64,000 nucleotides of DNA. Source: Isoetes taiwanensis (Eukaryota; Streptophyta; Lycopodiopsida; Isoetales; Isoetaceae). Shown one piece after another: positions 12,763-26,049 of this stretch (its first letter is position 1; each line of letters begins with the position of its first letter). Under the pieces are notes generated by a model that was not told the origin of the DNA, did not search any database, and saw only the letters and a list, made by a program, of their open reading frames with translations. The translations under genes and the position numbers were made by a program. Location of the stretch: NCBI GenBank assembly GCA_021234155.1, contig JAJEKV010000169.1:293344-357343 (forward strand), read 5' to 3'.

Positions 12763-12818
12763 AAACGAGTTTGTCAAGTCTTAAGGTTCATGTGCTCACC
12801 TTTGGAAAAAGGGAACAT

Positions 12819-12895
12819 AAAAATTGGGCAAGGAAACCACTTCTAAAAATTGGGCAGTGGAGCCGCTTCTAAAAATTGGCAATGAAGCCACTTCT
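12819..12895. repeat. 26-bp tandem repeat, three copies
   Basis: Three adjacent units of the form AAAAATTGGGCA...CACTTCT start at 12819, 12845 and 12871. They differ at a few positions, and the last is one base shorter. It lies just right of the (AT)n array. Confidence 0.85.
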
Positions 12896-12899
12896 ATAA

Positions 12900-15800
12900 T
12901 GAGGTTGCTAAGGTTTAATGACCAATTCTGAGGGCTTGTGCAAGCATCTTGGACCATGGTGAAATTACAAACACTACCTTCATGATTTCCGAGGCTAGGT
13001 CTGAAAAGTTGGAATATGTGTGCCCTGATGTAAACGAACCAAATGTACAAGTTGGTGGAACCATATGACTTGTGAGTGGTTTTTATTTATGGTATGCCTA
13101 GCCTGTCACTTCGCACAATCAGAGATAAAGGTTTCGTATTCATGATGTATCTGTTGCCCTGGATAATACCATTGGGGAGTACGAATAATGCATGCACTTA
13201 GACGGTGCGGCAGACATGCAATTTGTGGCAAATATTTGGCATATAAGGTTTCTGGAAACATTGGTTAAGTTTCAAGAATAAGGTACTGGTCTATGTAAAG
13301 GACACAAGGAAGTTGAGAAAGAGCAGACATATGAACAAAAATGGCATAAAGAAATGGGGGTCACGCCTCTTTAGTCTCTGCTTGCTTTAATTTGGGAAGG
13401 ACCATTTATTGAAGTCTCTGCTTGTGAAAACCAGTTATGCAGGTTGGCAAGATGTTGCTCTAAAGCTTTAACATGGATTGGCAAGATGTTGATCTACAGT
13501 TTTAACAGCATACTTGGTGAATGTTCGATGAGTCTTGTGAATGAATCTTTAAGGGGAACTTGCATGGATATTGTCTTTGGACATGATTAGCCTTTTTTGG
13601 AATAATCGCCACTAAGCTATGTGCTTCTAAATTTGCAATTAGACTCTAGCAACAGGGCACAAATAATGAAGAGGTGAATTTGAGAGCTCCTAAGTAATGG
13701 TTCCTATGGAAATGGGAACGCGAGCAATGAAAATGTCTTCTTCTAACAAGCGTTTACATGTTCACATGCTCTAGCGGAAGGTATTAGCAAGGGGTGAGCA
13801 ATATCTAACTTGTTCATTTAAGCTAAGGATTTGATTCATCATCTATGGGAGAAAATGTTAAGGTGAAAAATAACGTGGGCCTCACTTGTAAGAAAGTACA
13901 TGCAAACTTCTAGTGCATGCTTGCCACTTGGCTTTTAAATGATTTAATGAGCTTGCATGCCTTTCTTACTAACTTGTATTTGGCATCTAGTAATGCTCTT
14001 CATGGGCACCGTAAGACACCTATTGCTTTAGTATTGTGGGCTTCTAGCTTTGTTCTAAGGGACACATGAAGGGCACAAAAGGTACGTAACTTGCTAACAA
14101 AAAGGCATTTTATTGTTATGACTTAAGGGGTGATAATGAAGACGTGGGCTCATTGTTATGACTCAATGGGCGAGAATGCAGACATGGGCACTTTGTTAAA
14201 TCAAGGTTATTAAAGTACAATGGTCATATATAAAAAAAATTATTTTAGGGCAAGTGGTCGTGGAATGTGGTTTCCAAACCCGAAACTGTTTGTGGAGAAT
14301 CCGGGCAGAGCCATCCGCCTGGCAAGCATTTTCGGCAGTATGCATGGTAATCCGCTAGTTTACAGTGGCAAAGTTTGCTCTATTCTAAGGCAAGCAGGAG
14401 AATCCATGGCATCCATGGCATAGAAGGAGAATCTGTGTGCACATCCCGATTACATTATTTCTGATAACTTCTTTTCCAATTCGTCTTGCTAAATCTTGAT
14501 CTTTTTGATCTTGAGAGGAAGGAGGTTTAGATCAAGCAAGTGTATGTATGGCAGAGGGAGAATCCATGGCACAATCCATTTAACTACTTCTGGAAGGATT
14601 GCTAATCACAGATGCAATCGGATAGCCTCTTTTTCAACTCCTTTGAAGTTAAGGATCAGTTCAAAAACTCTGGAGAAGATATTGGACGTCCAGCCTTACC
14701 AGGTTCAGTATTGCAAATTTTATAAAGATAACTCTGTTTCCTAATGCCATGGCTTATACTCTGGAATATATACTATGTCTCTCACCGTTCTAGCTTCAAT
14801 TCATGGTTACAAGCTTGTAATTCAATCTTGCTCTTGAGCTTTTGACTGGTTCTAGGCCAGTTCTATTCCTAGCTTATAATCTAGGAATCTTGTTTGGTGT
14901 CTTTGCATTTTGTCTTAACTGTTGCAAAATAATACAGGGGGTGGTATGCCTAAATTCGTGTAAAGGAGGTTGTATTAATCTGATCAAATATGCAGGACTA
15001 TGCTATTAAAAGGATCTGTTGCTAGGCTCATATTTGGCTCATATTTGAGACTTTAATGGGTGTCTTATCATCTGAGTCTAACTGATTTTTTGAACAGTAG
15101 CATGATGTTGAAGCCTTGCTTTAATTCTTGACAATCAACTTTGTATTTAACTGATACATTGCAGTGTTATACTGATGCTGCAAAGCTAATTAGCTTGAGA
15201 ATTAATTGGGGTAGTGTAACTGGCTTATTTTGAACAGTAGAATGATGGTGAAATCTTGCCTAAATGCTTGGGAAATTACTGGTGCATAACAGTGGAAAAG
15301 ATTTGGGGACCTTACGTAAATTCTTGTAAATTGTCTTGAGCTCTTAAAGTTATTTGGTAAAGGGCGATGAGCCGAGTAAAGTTACAGCTTACCTGTCAGT
15401 TCCTTTCTAGTTTACCCTTCTCAGGCTAACTCTAGATTGATTGACTGCAGGTAACCAACTTTACTCTTCCAAATATGCTCGTATTTGGATTTGGTTGAAG
15501 TCTTGAACATTGGAGAAAATATTTCTACTACAAGATCTGAGGAATTTCGCCTATTATGGTTTGTACATGCTTTGATTAATTCTGGTAAGTGCATTAGCAG
15601 AACACATGGATTAATATCTTGTAACGTGTCAAATTTTGATGACTTCTAAACTGGATATGAACATCTGAGGTAATTCTATGGATTTGAAATAATGATTGAT
15701 CTATTATCTTGTTGTAATCTGCTAGTTATGTTTAATGGAAGAAAGAATATTTGGAACTGATTTTGAGCAGTTGTTTATGGTACGAGATTTAATAATCTGA

Positions 15801-16130
15801 ATATACATAGCCTGGAGTTTTTTCCAGAAAAATATCCAAAACTCCAGAAAAATATCCAGTGTATAATTAGGCTTGCATTTGAGCACATAGAGGAACTGAC
15901 ATGCAAATATTTGCAGATTTAAATGCTTAAGAATGCATTTGTCTAAATACAGCAGCGTATTAGAAATTCGGGTTACACGGAATTGGTGAACATTTGCATA
16001 AGCATGCTTATGGATTATGATCATAAACCAGCATGAAATAGGTTTTTCTTGTATGTCTTAAAGTTTAAAGATTTAAGATATTGGTTCCTAAGGCTCCCCT
16101 AGTTTGACTAGGGACTGATAAGTTCTCTTT
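12900..16130. other. 3.2 kb without a supported gene
   Basis: AT-rich DNA with only short chance frames. A loose duplication is visible at 14105-14195 (ATTGTTATGACTTAAGGGG versus ATTGTTATGACTCAATGGG), and the AGAATCCATGGCA motif recurs near 14400 and 14565. It has the texture of old intron or decayed repeat DNA. No domain was recognised on either strand. Confidence 0.5.
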
Positions 16131-16193
16131 GGCTTTAAGCTTTATGTTTAAGGCCAAGGGAATGGTCTGTACGTTCTGGGAACGGAAAGGCTT

Positions 16194-16960
<767 letters not shown>

Positions 16961-17366
16961 CGTACAATCTAAACAATGTAGGAGACAGAAGGCATCATTG
17001 GCGAACCCAGATATTGCTATCGAAAGGAAAGGTGGAGGTAGAGGCTATGATGTCAAGCAAGTTTTTAGTAAAGGCAACACATTAGGTTGCGTTGCTAGAA
17101 GAGATGGAAACATCAACAAGAAACATGCTGGTTACAATAGAGGAAATTCAAGCTATGAACCTTGGGTCACAGAGACCTAATTTGACGAAAATGGAGTGTC
17201 TGACAATGATGAACTTCAAGTATGAAGTCATGTGTTGCAGTTTCTACTTGTAATTACATGTTACAAACATTAGAGAATATTATTCTGTCTTTCCAATATG
17301 TAATAGGCCCTATAAAAATAAGGTCTGAATAAGAACTAGGCTGGCCAGAATTAGCATAAATGCCAT
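16961..17366 (+). other. Uncertain small frame, unknown
   Basis: A plus-strand frame (16884-17180) ends in a glycine/arginine-containing stretch (IERKGGGRGYDVKQ) and AGYNRGNSSYEPWV. It may be a scrap of the N-terminal RGG-bearing part of the PLE family that lies just downstream, but the first half overlaps the LINE-T fragment. I would not call it a gene. Confidence 0.2.
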
Positions 17367-17367
17367 C

Positions 17368-17890
17368 TTTTTTTTTTTTTTTTTTTTTTTTTTGAAGAAC
17401 CATGAATGGATTATATATTAAAAGAATGGTAATGTTACAAAGCAAACTGAGGAGGAAGGAGAACGCCCCAAAGAGACGAAAAGGGTAACCTCGGCGCCTA
17501 CAACAACTACAACTCTAAGTTGATTAAACATTTTAACCATCACCATCTACCACACCCAAGAAGTCCATGCCAAATGGAAAACTTCCGATACACTACTAAT
17601 CCCGAACACCAAAAGCTTTGAAATAAATTGTATTTTAAATTTCGAGGAATCTGAGAGGTCGCAGCTGAATCCCCTTAAACCTATCCACAAAAAAGCGCCC
17701 TTCCAAATCAACCACACCAACCAAGTGGTGACCCTGATGCAAGGCTTGCTGCCGCCGGATCTGAAGACCAAGCACCGGGATATACATGAAGCGATTTAAT
17801 TGTTGGCTAAGTCAATCTCACCTAAAAGCGAGTCCCCACCCAATCCCGGGGAAATGTTACAAGTGAGGGCATAAAACCGGATTGGAGCAA
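17368..17890 (-). mobile_element. LINE-A fragment with poly(T) (inverted poly(A)) end
   Basis: A 25-base T run (17368-17392) on the plus strand is the poly(A) tail of a minus-strand retroelement. The following sequence repeats the LINE-A 3' region at 51.02 kb (AAAGAATGGTAATGTTACAAAGCAA...) and encodes on the minus strand WLVWLIWKGAFL, the same block as WLLWSIWKRRRL in the LINE-A at 25.4 kb. It is 5'-truncated. Confidence 0.8.
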
Positions 17891-19001
17891 GGACAACTAG
17901 TGTTAGGCATCTGCCCAAGTAAAAATCACAAATCTCAAACTACTATGACATCAGTTAAATCTCTTATATAAGCAATGGTCCCAGTATTTAAAGAGATATC
18001 TTGGACATTAGACTCAAAGATTAAAAAATTTATGGGGGTACATACTAGATTATTTTAGTGCATTGATTCTAGTATAGATCTAGTAGTTTATTTACCTCAA
18101 AAGATAAAAAACACATGGGTTGCAGATATTACGAGATGCTATGAGTCCATACCTCTATTTGGAGGAGATGGGATCACAACTATTTGTGAAACACTCTTTT
18201 ATAAGGCATTCCACTTGAAACATCCTCTAAAGCTATGTGTTCATTATGGGGAATCAAAGTACAAATGTTCATGGAGAAAGAATATTCCAAGCTTGGAATC
18301 TTACTTTGACCTTACACCCTAGGATCTCATTACTATGAATAACTACTTGCTTGCTAATTGTTGTATACAATTGGAAGGTAGAGTTTGGAAACAAATCAGA
18401 GAAATCCCTATGGGGTTCTCCTGCTCTCCTTTATGGTGCAATTTGTATCTTGTGTTCTACGAGTATAAATTGACTGGCAAAATTAGGGAAAACAAATTTT
18501 CTGGCTTTGTTTATAGGAAATTATAGATACATTCATGACTTGGGGGCGATAAATAATCCAATAATGGCTATTTATTGATCTGACGTCACAACCAAGAAAT
18601 ATTGATAATCCGTTTTGGATTTATCCATTGGAGTTCAAGAAATTAAAAAGGAAGAAACAAGCCAATTGTTTCCGCGATATGATTCTGCACTCCCCAGATG
18701 TAATTTCTTGAACATGCATATAGTGGTTAATCAAGTAGAAGGATTGTACATTATAACGAGGTTTGACAAAAGAAGATTGATGACCTTGTGATTGAACAAG
18801 TAATAATTCTATCATATTTATGCAATCATCCTCAAGAATTTCGGTGGAACTGGGGAGAATACTGGACGTGTTTGTAGCTAGCTTTTGCCTAGACAGGCTT
18901 AGAACATTGTTAAAAAAACAATTCAAAATCCTTGCGCCCCTGGAGCACCTGTGGAGAAACAACCGGATTATAAACACCGAATCATTGAGGGCATGTGGCA
19001 A
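17891..19001 (+). pseudogene. Penelope-like element copy 1, RT and C-terminal region
   Basis: Plus-strand text matches PLE reverse transcriptase. Motif A is ADITRCYESIP (about 18122-18154), motif B' is EIPMGFSCSPLW (18401-18436), and motif C is at 18522-18545, where the first catalytic Asp of the YIDD box is His (YIHDL). The C-terminal block 'RILDVFVASFCLDRLRTLLK' follows (18850-18920). Stops and frameshifts break the frame. No GIY-YIG endonuclease follows within 1 kb, as in the endonuclease-lacking Athena/Coprina-type PLEs. The left part is shared with copy 4 at 33.9-35.5 kb. Confidence 0.8.
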
Positions 19002-20279
19002 TTAAATAGGTAAATATTCAGAGCTTTACTCTTCTCCATAATTGCAAGATTTTCCCTAAAGATCCATTTGGATTATACTAATGGGCAAATTGTATCGAAG
19101 GATCTAGAATAAAAACTAAAAAGGAATTTTTTAAATGGTTGGAATAGAAATAAAAAAGCCTAAAGGAAATTAAATGGATCGGGCCTGTAGCGGCAACCAC
19201 AATGGATCTGGCATCAGAAGATGCAACCACTATAGGCCGAGGATACCCAGAACATGCCGATTTTGGTAATACTGCTCATTCTTGAGCATTATCAGTCGGA
19301 TTAAGATCTCTGCGTAGAAAGTCGGATTAGGAAAGGAATTTGCTGCCCTGGAGATTCTTTGTCCGTTTATCATCTATAGAACTGCTCCAAGGTAGAAATC
19401 GAACACATATTCTTCATCTATTTTTCTTTTTAGTGGTATTGTTTAAACTGATTATGTGTGATGTCTCTTGGAACATGGGAAAAGTTATAGTTTTATCCAT
19501 TGCTAAATATCCATCACATTATCCTGAGGCAAATTTCGATAACATAGCCAGCCTGGAATAAGGTACTTTTGAGATTAAAGTTTACAATACAATAATTAAT
19601 TCTTTTTAGATTCTATCTCTGTTTTCTCTTTAGTATTCTTTGGAATTAAATAGATGCTAGCATATTGGGTCATTGTATTTAGTATGTACTAAATGGAGAT
19701 AGATATGCCTTGCTAGAGCACTGAAGCATTGATGTAATGGCAAAATAAATGGGAGAAACTAACTATATGGAGTTGGAAGAGGAGCCTGTATCACACATAA
19801 AGAAAGCTAGGTTAGATACATATAAATGGACATGGATTTTGGTTTCCTAGATGGATTTATAGCTCAAGGGATTTTGGTTTCCTAGATGGATTTGTTGCAT
19901 GCATGATTAAGGTCTAAGCAAAATTTCCTTGATTCCTGTTGATGATAGCAAGGGGTTTTATAAAAGCATTGACACATCTTCCACTTTTTGGCACACTGTA
20001 CTAACGATGATATTTGTAGAAATTGTGATGGTGGCGAATTCAAACACTTGGATTCAGGATGTGTAATATTTATGACTAGACTGGAACATCATCATGCAAC
20101 AAAATATGGGCTATTATGAGTTATTTTCATTATTTCAAGTTTCAGATTCCTAGATTTTATTGCATTATCATGTGTATAGGTTGCTTGTAAGAGCATAATA
20201 TGTATACACATATTTATCTGACCCTAGAGGTTTTCACTGAATGCCCCATGAATAGCATTATCATGGGCATTATCTATGC
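19002..20279. other. No supported gene
   Basis: AT-rich DNA with short frames. A 73-codon plus frame (19340-19561) has no recognisable domain. It may be the 5' part of PLE copy 2, which becomes recognisable further right, but nothing in the sequence proves it. Confidence 0.35.
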
Positions 20280-22563
20280 TTGATATTTGCATCTTTATCT
20301 AGGATATTATTTTCTATAACTAACTTGATTGATTCTTTGTATAGAATCCAGAAGGTGAAGAAGAAGGAGTTCTCGTATGGCATGCTGACCTCAAGAAAAT
20401 TGGTTATGATGAAAATCTATGGGCACCTAGCCCTATTATTCAAACTATTATGGTCATTATGATTGATGCCCCACGATTTCACATCATTAATAGGAAAAAC
20501 TCTCTCATTGATAATGATTTCTCCATTTTAAGTAAATTGGATGCTTCACATTGGTTCTAAATGTTCCATACATATAGAAATGGTGGCAATGTACTTCAAC
20601 TTTTGAAGTCATTCGAAACCAAACTATTTGAACTTGTGGAGACTGATAAAAGAGAAATGGAATTGTGTAAGCAGGTATTGGAACAATTCAAAGACCTCAA
20701 ACTTGCCGATGGAGAAGTATATCCTATGTTAAAGTGTGATGAGAGAACATCCAATATTGCACTGATGGGTCAAACCCCAAATTGAAAGGGATTAAATTGG
20801 ATGATGAGGCACATGTAATTTCTAAGGAATATGCTGAGCAGCAGCTTCAAAAGCAAAGTAACCCTCTTTTTTTCCTTAAAAGATTCTCTACCCCACTAGT
20901 GCCAAGAAGGCCAGTTGAGCAATGGGCTGGGGAGAAAGATAATAAAGTATGGAAGCTCTATTCTTTTAACTTACTTGCCCCAATACCTATTGAGGCATAT
21001 TGTTATCTTGGGGGAATAAATGCGAATAAGTGTTCATATGCCACATGTACTATTGTTTGTGATATAGAAACTTCTATACAAAAGTTCTTGATCCTTTCAA
21101 ATTTGCAGAGGAGCCTATGGTTGCTTTGATAAAAAAGGATATGCCTATTGGTAGAAAAGCATGGGGGAATGATTATGAAACTAAATGGCCAAATTGGAAA
21201 AGGCCATATTGCCATTGTTCACACCCCCAGAATGCACGTACCTCAAAAGGAGTGTTATGGATGGACCAAATATTATGGTACACATTTGGGGTTATTTTTC
21301 AAGGGAGATTCTATTGTTTCTAGATGGAGTCAGTTCATAATCTGGACCTTCAAGTATTGAGGCCTTGATCCAATAATGCCTGATTTTCCATTTCTTTCGA
21401 AAATCTATGATGGAAGGACTCCTGGAGTATGTTAATAATCCCGAGGTAAAATTATTTGGGGACCGCAATGAAAATGGGTTTAGGATATATTGAAAGGTTA
21501 ATAAAACCACCCAGATTCTCAGTCTATAATACTCCAATGATGAAGAGACCAAGAGAAATGGAAGATGCCCTTGGTGCGCCTGACAGAAGGAATGGGGAAG
21601 AGGTAGAAGTGAGAATAGAGGTGCACACAGAGGTGGTGGTAGGCATAATAGAGGAAGGGAGAGACATGAGCACCCTTATAGAGGTGGCTATGTGGATAGA
21701 GGCACCCCTATGGCAAGAGGTGGTAGACACCCATTTGGAAGAGGGGGAAGAATGCCTAATGAAGGAAGGGGAGGAAAAGCTTGGGCTAGTAGCTCCTCGA
21801 AGAGTATTCAGATAGAATTTGGAAAGTACCCATAAGAAGAGTTCAAAGCCCACATTTTGCTATGTGTTATGATGATGGTTACCCTCAATCAAGTTTGCAT
21901 GCTTGTATCAAATGAAAAGAATTGCTAAGATGGATATTGATAATAAATTAGGGTTACCTTATTTAAGGGCGACATACAAAGTCCATAAAAAGAAATTCAG
22001 ATGATTCACTAATGCATCTTGCTGTATCTTTTCAGATATAGCTAGTTGTATTGCATCACTTATACAAGCAATGCTCCCGGTATTTAAAGAGATGTGTTGG
22101 ACACTAGACTCAAAGATTAAAAGATTTATGGGGGTGCATACTAGATCATTTTGGTGGATTGATTCTACTATAGACCTAGTAGTTAATTTACCTCAAAAGA
22201 TAAGTAACACATGGGTTGCAGATATTACGAGATGTTATGAGTCCATACCTCTATTTGGAGAAGATGGGATCACAAATGTTTGTGAAACATTCTTTTATAA
22301 GGCATTCCACTTGAAACATCCGCTAAAGTTATGTGTTCATTATGGGGAATCAAAGTAGAAATGTTCATGGAGAAAGAATATTCCAAGCTTGGAATCTTAC
22401 TTTGACCTTACACCCCAGGATCTCATTACCATGAATAACTATTTGCTTGCTAATTGTTGTATACAATTGGGAGATAGATTATGGAAACAAATCAGAGGAA
22501 TCCCTATGGGGTTCTCCTGCTCTCCTTTATGGTGCAACTTGTATTTTATGTTCTACGAGCATA
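20280..22563 (+). pseudogene. Penelope-like element copy 2 with RGG-rich segment
   Basis: The plus strand carries, in order: an unknown N-terminal region (20345-21120, nearly continuous apart from stops at about 20558 and 20783); a Gly/Arg-rich RGG stretch (21590-21832); the PLE entry motif LPYLRATYKVHKKK (21955-21995) followed by an in-frame TGA at 22002 where tryptophan is usual; FTNASCCIFSDIA; motif A VADITRCYESIP (22215-22250); and motif B' GIPMGFSCSPLW (22497-22532). Motif C is absent because a LINE-T 3' end cuts the copy at 22564. The element would copy its RNA onto DNA ends or nicks. PLE RT is the closest relative of telomerase RT. Confidence 0.8.
21590..21835 (+). other. RGG/GAR-rich coding segment inside PLE copy 2
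   Basis: An 81-codon stretch in one frame is dominated by RGG, GRG and RG units (for example RGAHRGGGRHNRGR, ARGGRHPFGRGGRMP) and ends at a TAA at 21833. Such arginine-glycine boxes bind RNA in many eukaryotic proteins. The frame differs from that of the RT downstream, so a frameshift or separate ORF must be assumed. Confidence 0.7.
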
Positions 22564-22700
22564 AATCTATAGGAATAGAATAGAATAGAATAGATTTTTT
22601 ATCATCCACGGAGACCGATTGGCCTATGGGACCCAAACAAAAAGAGAGCAGCAAGCGTACTATCAAGATTAAAAAAAACCCCCGCCCTGAAGGGTCTCTT
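22564..22700 (-). mobile_element. LINE-T 3' end, extremely truncated
   Basis: It begins with GAATAGAATAGAATAG (tail on the minus strand) and continues with the conserved CATCCACGGAGACCGATTGG and CCTATGGGACCC blocks and the hairpin, then stops. Only about 140 bases of the element are present. It interrupts PLE copy 2 after motif B'. Confidence 0.8.
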
Positions 22701-23073
22701 GATAATCTAGGCCTGAAGAATGCAAGTGTTTGAACAAAAAAATGGGAAAAACGTTTTCTTGATTCTTTTCTACTTGTGTGTAATATGAAAACATTTTGAG
22801 ACTTGAATATAAGGCCATAAGATTTATTTAATACCTTCCATCAGATTTAAATAGTATGGCAAAATGATGCTGATTATGAACATGACAGTGGTTAAGCAAT
22901 TTTGTGGCTATCTGATATGCGAATATAATAGAAAAACAATTTTGGAAGGTTATGTGTCCTGCTTAGTAAAAATTTCAGATTGATAATATTAAAAATTTCA
23001 GATTGATAATATTTCGAACTACATAAATTCATGTTGCTATAAGATGTGTTAGATTTAAAATCCAACCTAATAC
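22701..23073. other. No gene; 23-bp tandem duplication at 22968-23013
   Basis: The unit AAAAATTTCAGATTGATAATATT occurs twice in tandem without mismatch (22968-22990, 22991-23013). Nothing else was recognised. Confidence 0.7.
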
Positions 23074-23089
23074 AAGGAATTCTAGTAGG
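23074..23089. repeat. Left target-site duplication of LINE-A
   Basis: AAGGAATTCTAGTAGG here is repeated exactly at 25751-25766, right after the poly(A) tail. This is the target-site duplication expected from target-primed insertion. Confidence 0.9.
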
Positions 23090-25750
23090 AATTCTAGAAG
23101 GACATGCAATTGGCTGTGTTGACTAAGGTGCGTCGCATTGTTTCTGAAGAGCAGAGGTTGCTTCTTGAGTCTAATATTGTGAAGGAGGACTTAAAAGTAG
23201 CTGTGGCTCTCTTGAAAAGGGATAAATGCCCGGGTCTTGATGGCTTTCCTATTGAATTCTTTCAGAAGTGCTGGGACTGGTTGGAGGATGACATATATGA
23301 TGCCTTTTGTGAGTTTCAGAGATTTAGGAGCCTTGATAAGATTTTGAATACAGGTTGTATCTCTCTCATTCCAAAGAACAAGGAACCCAAGACTATTTCT
23401 GACTGGCGACCTATTACATTGCTTTCCTCGTACAAGATCTTTGCTAAGACATTGGCGAGAAAAGAGTCCACATCTTAGGTATATCTCGTCAACACAATCT
23501 GGCTTTCTCCCTCGTCGTTGTATTCTCAACAACGTGGCTGCTGCATATGAAGGAATATATTGGGCCCGGTTACAGGGTCATAGAGCAGTGTATCTTAAGC
23601 TTGATTTTGCTAAAGCCTACGATAGTGTTGATTGGGGCTTCTTGGAGAAGTGTCTTCTTGCACTTGGGTTTGGGGAGTCATTCACAAGGAATGTCATGAA
23701 GCTCCATACATCATCATCTCCACCATCTACTACATCCTTTTCCGAGGCGAGCCATCGGATATTTTTTGTAGTGGGTAGAGGAATTAACGGGGTTGTCCCT
23801 TAGCACCCTTGCTTTTCACAATTGTGGCGTAAGTCTTGTCCCAGCTCTTCTCTCGTGGCTACCCAAGATGGCGTTATTCAAGGCCTCCCAATGGACGATG
23901 GTTCTCAAGAGGTATGTAACCAATATGCCGATGACACTTTTTGTTCCTAATTGCCGAAATCTGAGAATCTTCGTAATGCTAAGCTATTATTAGACACATT
24001 CTCCTTAGCATCGGGGAGTTCTTGTAGGGTGGCAAAATGTCCCAACTTTGTGGGCGTTGGACGGTCCATCCCTCCTCAGCTATTTTGGACTATCCTTGGA
24101 AGATTCTTACGCATGGCAATACCACAAAGTTGCTTGGTATCCCGGTTGGAATTCATGTCTCTCGCCTTGAGATGCTTGGGATGAAATCATTAGTGGGTTG
24201 CAAAAGCACTTGTTTTGGTGGAATCTGACTAAACCTGTCCATGCCCTGTAGAATCACTTTGTGGCTAAATGTGTTCTTAGTAATACTCATGTCTACATGG
24301 CGTCACTTTACTAGCTCCGCGATGTAAGATGGAGGAGATTAATATGCGTATATCGTCGAAAATTTTATTTGGGGTGGAAATGAGTTAGGAGCAGGTCTGT
24401 CAAGGTAGCTTGGGCTTAAATGCATTAGACCTAAGGCGGTGGTGGTCTTGGTATGTTGGATTTTCACCTCCAAAGCAAGGTGATGATATCAAAGTTCATT
24501 TGGAGGATTTTCATTGGTAAGGATGATTCTCCCGGCTTTGAGGTTGTTGGTGCAGTCGATTCAGCATTGTCTCCCATTTCATAAGGCCTCCATTAAGCCC
24601 CTCCTTCCTTGGGCTTTGCTTTATCATATGCATCCGTATCCTAATGCTTCTCCCTTTCTAAAGGGGTTGCTTGCGGCTTGGGACACTGTCAGGTCTCTTT
24701 TCCATATTAATCCTGAGGCATGTCTTCAGTTGTCCACTCCATGCTGGTGGATTCCTTTGCAGGACACTCCAGAGAATGTGCCTCTAAGTGTGGTTGTTCA
24801 TCCAAAGACACAACGACGATGGGTAGCAGCTGGTATCAATACTATTGCAGCTTGGTATGAGTCTGATCATCTCATGTCATGGGAAGCATTTAGAACAAAG
24901 TTCTTGTTGTAGATGGGACAGAGTAATCTGGAATCATATTGCTGCATTGTTGCCACAGGATTCTGGTCCACAGATTGAGGTAGTCATATGGGGTTGCCAT
25001 CAGGATATCCAGCCAGGGCGGTTTGTGTCTTCTGTGTATAAATTGCTTGTGCATTCTGAAATCCTGCCTCCATCTAATAGATGGCATCTTCAGGTCCCTC
25101 AGCCACAATGGAAAAGTGTTTGGATATGGGTATGGGATAAGCTGCTTCACCCCAAAGTAGTAGTTTTGTGGTGGCAAGTGATCCATAGATGCCTTAGAGT
25201 CAATGGGTTAGTCCATAAAATGGATAATCGGTTTTCGAGCTCATGCCCTTTATGCCAACAAAGGGTTGAGAGTATTGAGCATTGTTTTTCTTGTGTGAGA
25301 GGCTTGGCGGGCATGGTCTTGGTTGTTGACCCTTTTGGCACGTCTCGATCTAGCCAGGCAAATTTTGCTTGCTATCTATCCCGATGCTTGGCCCAAACAA
25401 CGGAAACGAGCTTTTCATCTCGCATGTGGTGGCTTTTATGGTCAATCTGGAAGAGAAGGAGGTTGTTTATCTTTAAGGGCATAGATCTTCTGCGAGATGA
25501 GGTTGTTCTTGATGGGGCAAGATAAAATTGTTATGGCTTACAATTGTTCTTCTCTTGATCAAGAGAAGAAAGTACTTGATCTGGCATACTTACCTTCGAT
25601 TCATTCTTTTGCATAGGCGGTGGTTGTGCTTTCGGTTGGATCGGTTTGTCCACTTTGGGGTTATAATCCTGTCTTTGCATTTATGTTGCTCTGGTTTCTA
25701 GTTGGTGAATAAAGCTTGACGTCCTTCAAAAAAAAAAAAAAAAAAAAAAA
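23090..25750 (+). mobile_element. LINE-A, 5'-truncated copy with intact target-site duplication
   Basis: A plus-strand plant L1-like LINE. RT blocks run from 'LKRDKCPGLDGFPIEFFQ' (23210-23265) through 'GCISLIPKNK' and 'DWRPITLLSSYKIFAKTLA', 'TQSGFLPRRCILNN' (23485-23530), LDFAKAYDSVDW (23600-23635) and QYADDTF (about 23931-23951). A zf-RVT-like C-terminus (VLWWQVIHRCL, then CPLCQQRVESIEHCF, about 25160-25290) follows. It ends in GAATAAAGCTTGACGTCC and poly(A) to 25750. Frameshifts separate the frames 23104-23478, 23441-23803 and 24845-25525, so it is inactive. The 5' end and endonuclease domain are missing. The flanking duplication shows it inserted as one unit. Confidence 0.92.
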
Positions 25751-26017
25751 AAGGAATTCTAGTAGGCATAAAAGATAGTGGTCCGCTATTGTATAGGGAT
25801 GAAAAACATTTGTCCCTTATAACAACATAAATTTATTTCGTATCTAATTGTAGTGTGTGCCAAAGACTTTATGCTTGGTGTCACTGCTCTAGAAGAAGCT
25901 GACGATATAAAAAACTCCCATGGCAAAGAGAATGAAATATTACGTATGAACAAGGCTGAGACAACGGCTATGGTGGACTCCAGTGGCTCGGATGATTTAT
26001 TCAGGGCTGATTTACTA
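25751..26017. other. Right target-site duplication and unassigned DNA
   Basis: 25751-25766 is the right target-site duplication of LINE-A. A 60-codon plus frame (25853-26035) follows with no recognised domain. It may belong to the host PLE-like sequence interrupted by LINE-A. Confidence 0.4.
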
Positions 26018-26018
26018 A

Positions 26019-26049
<31 letters not shown>

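Noticed and set aside
18990-20280. GIY-YIG endonuclease downstream of PLE copy 1
   Set aside because: No GIY...YIG pattern in any frame to the right of the RT C-terminus.
21524-21853. Ser/Thr-rich minus-strand frame and a Glu/Val-rich plus frame over the RGG segment
   Set aside because: Both are other-frame readings of the RGG repeat; the RGG frame has the more meaningful composition and fits the PLE orientation.
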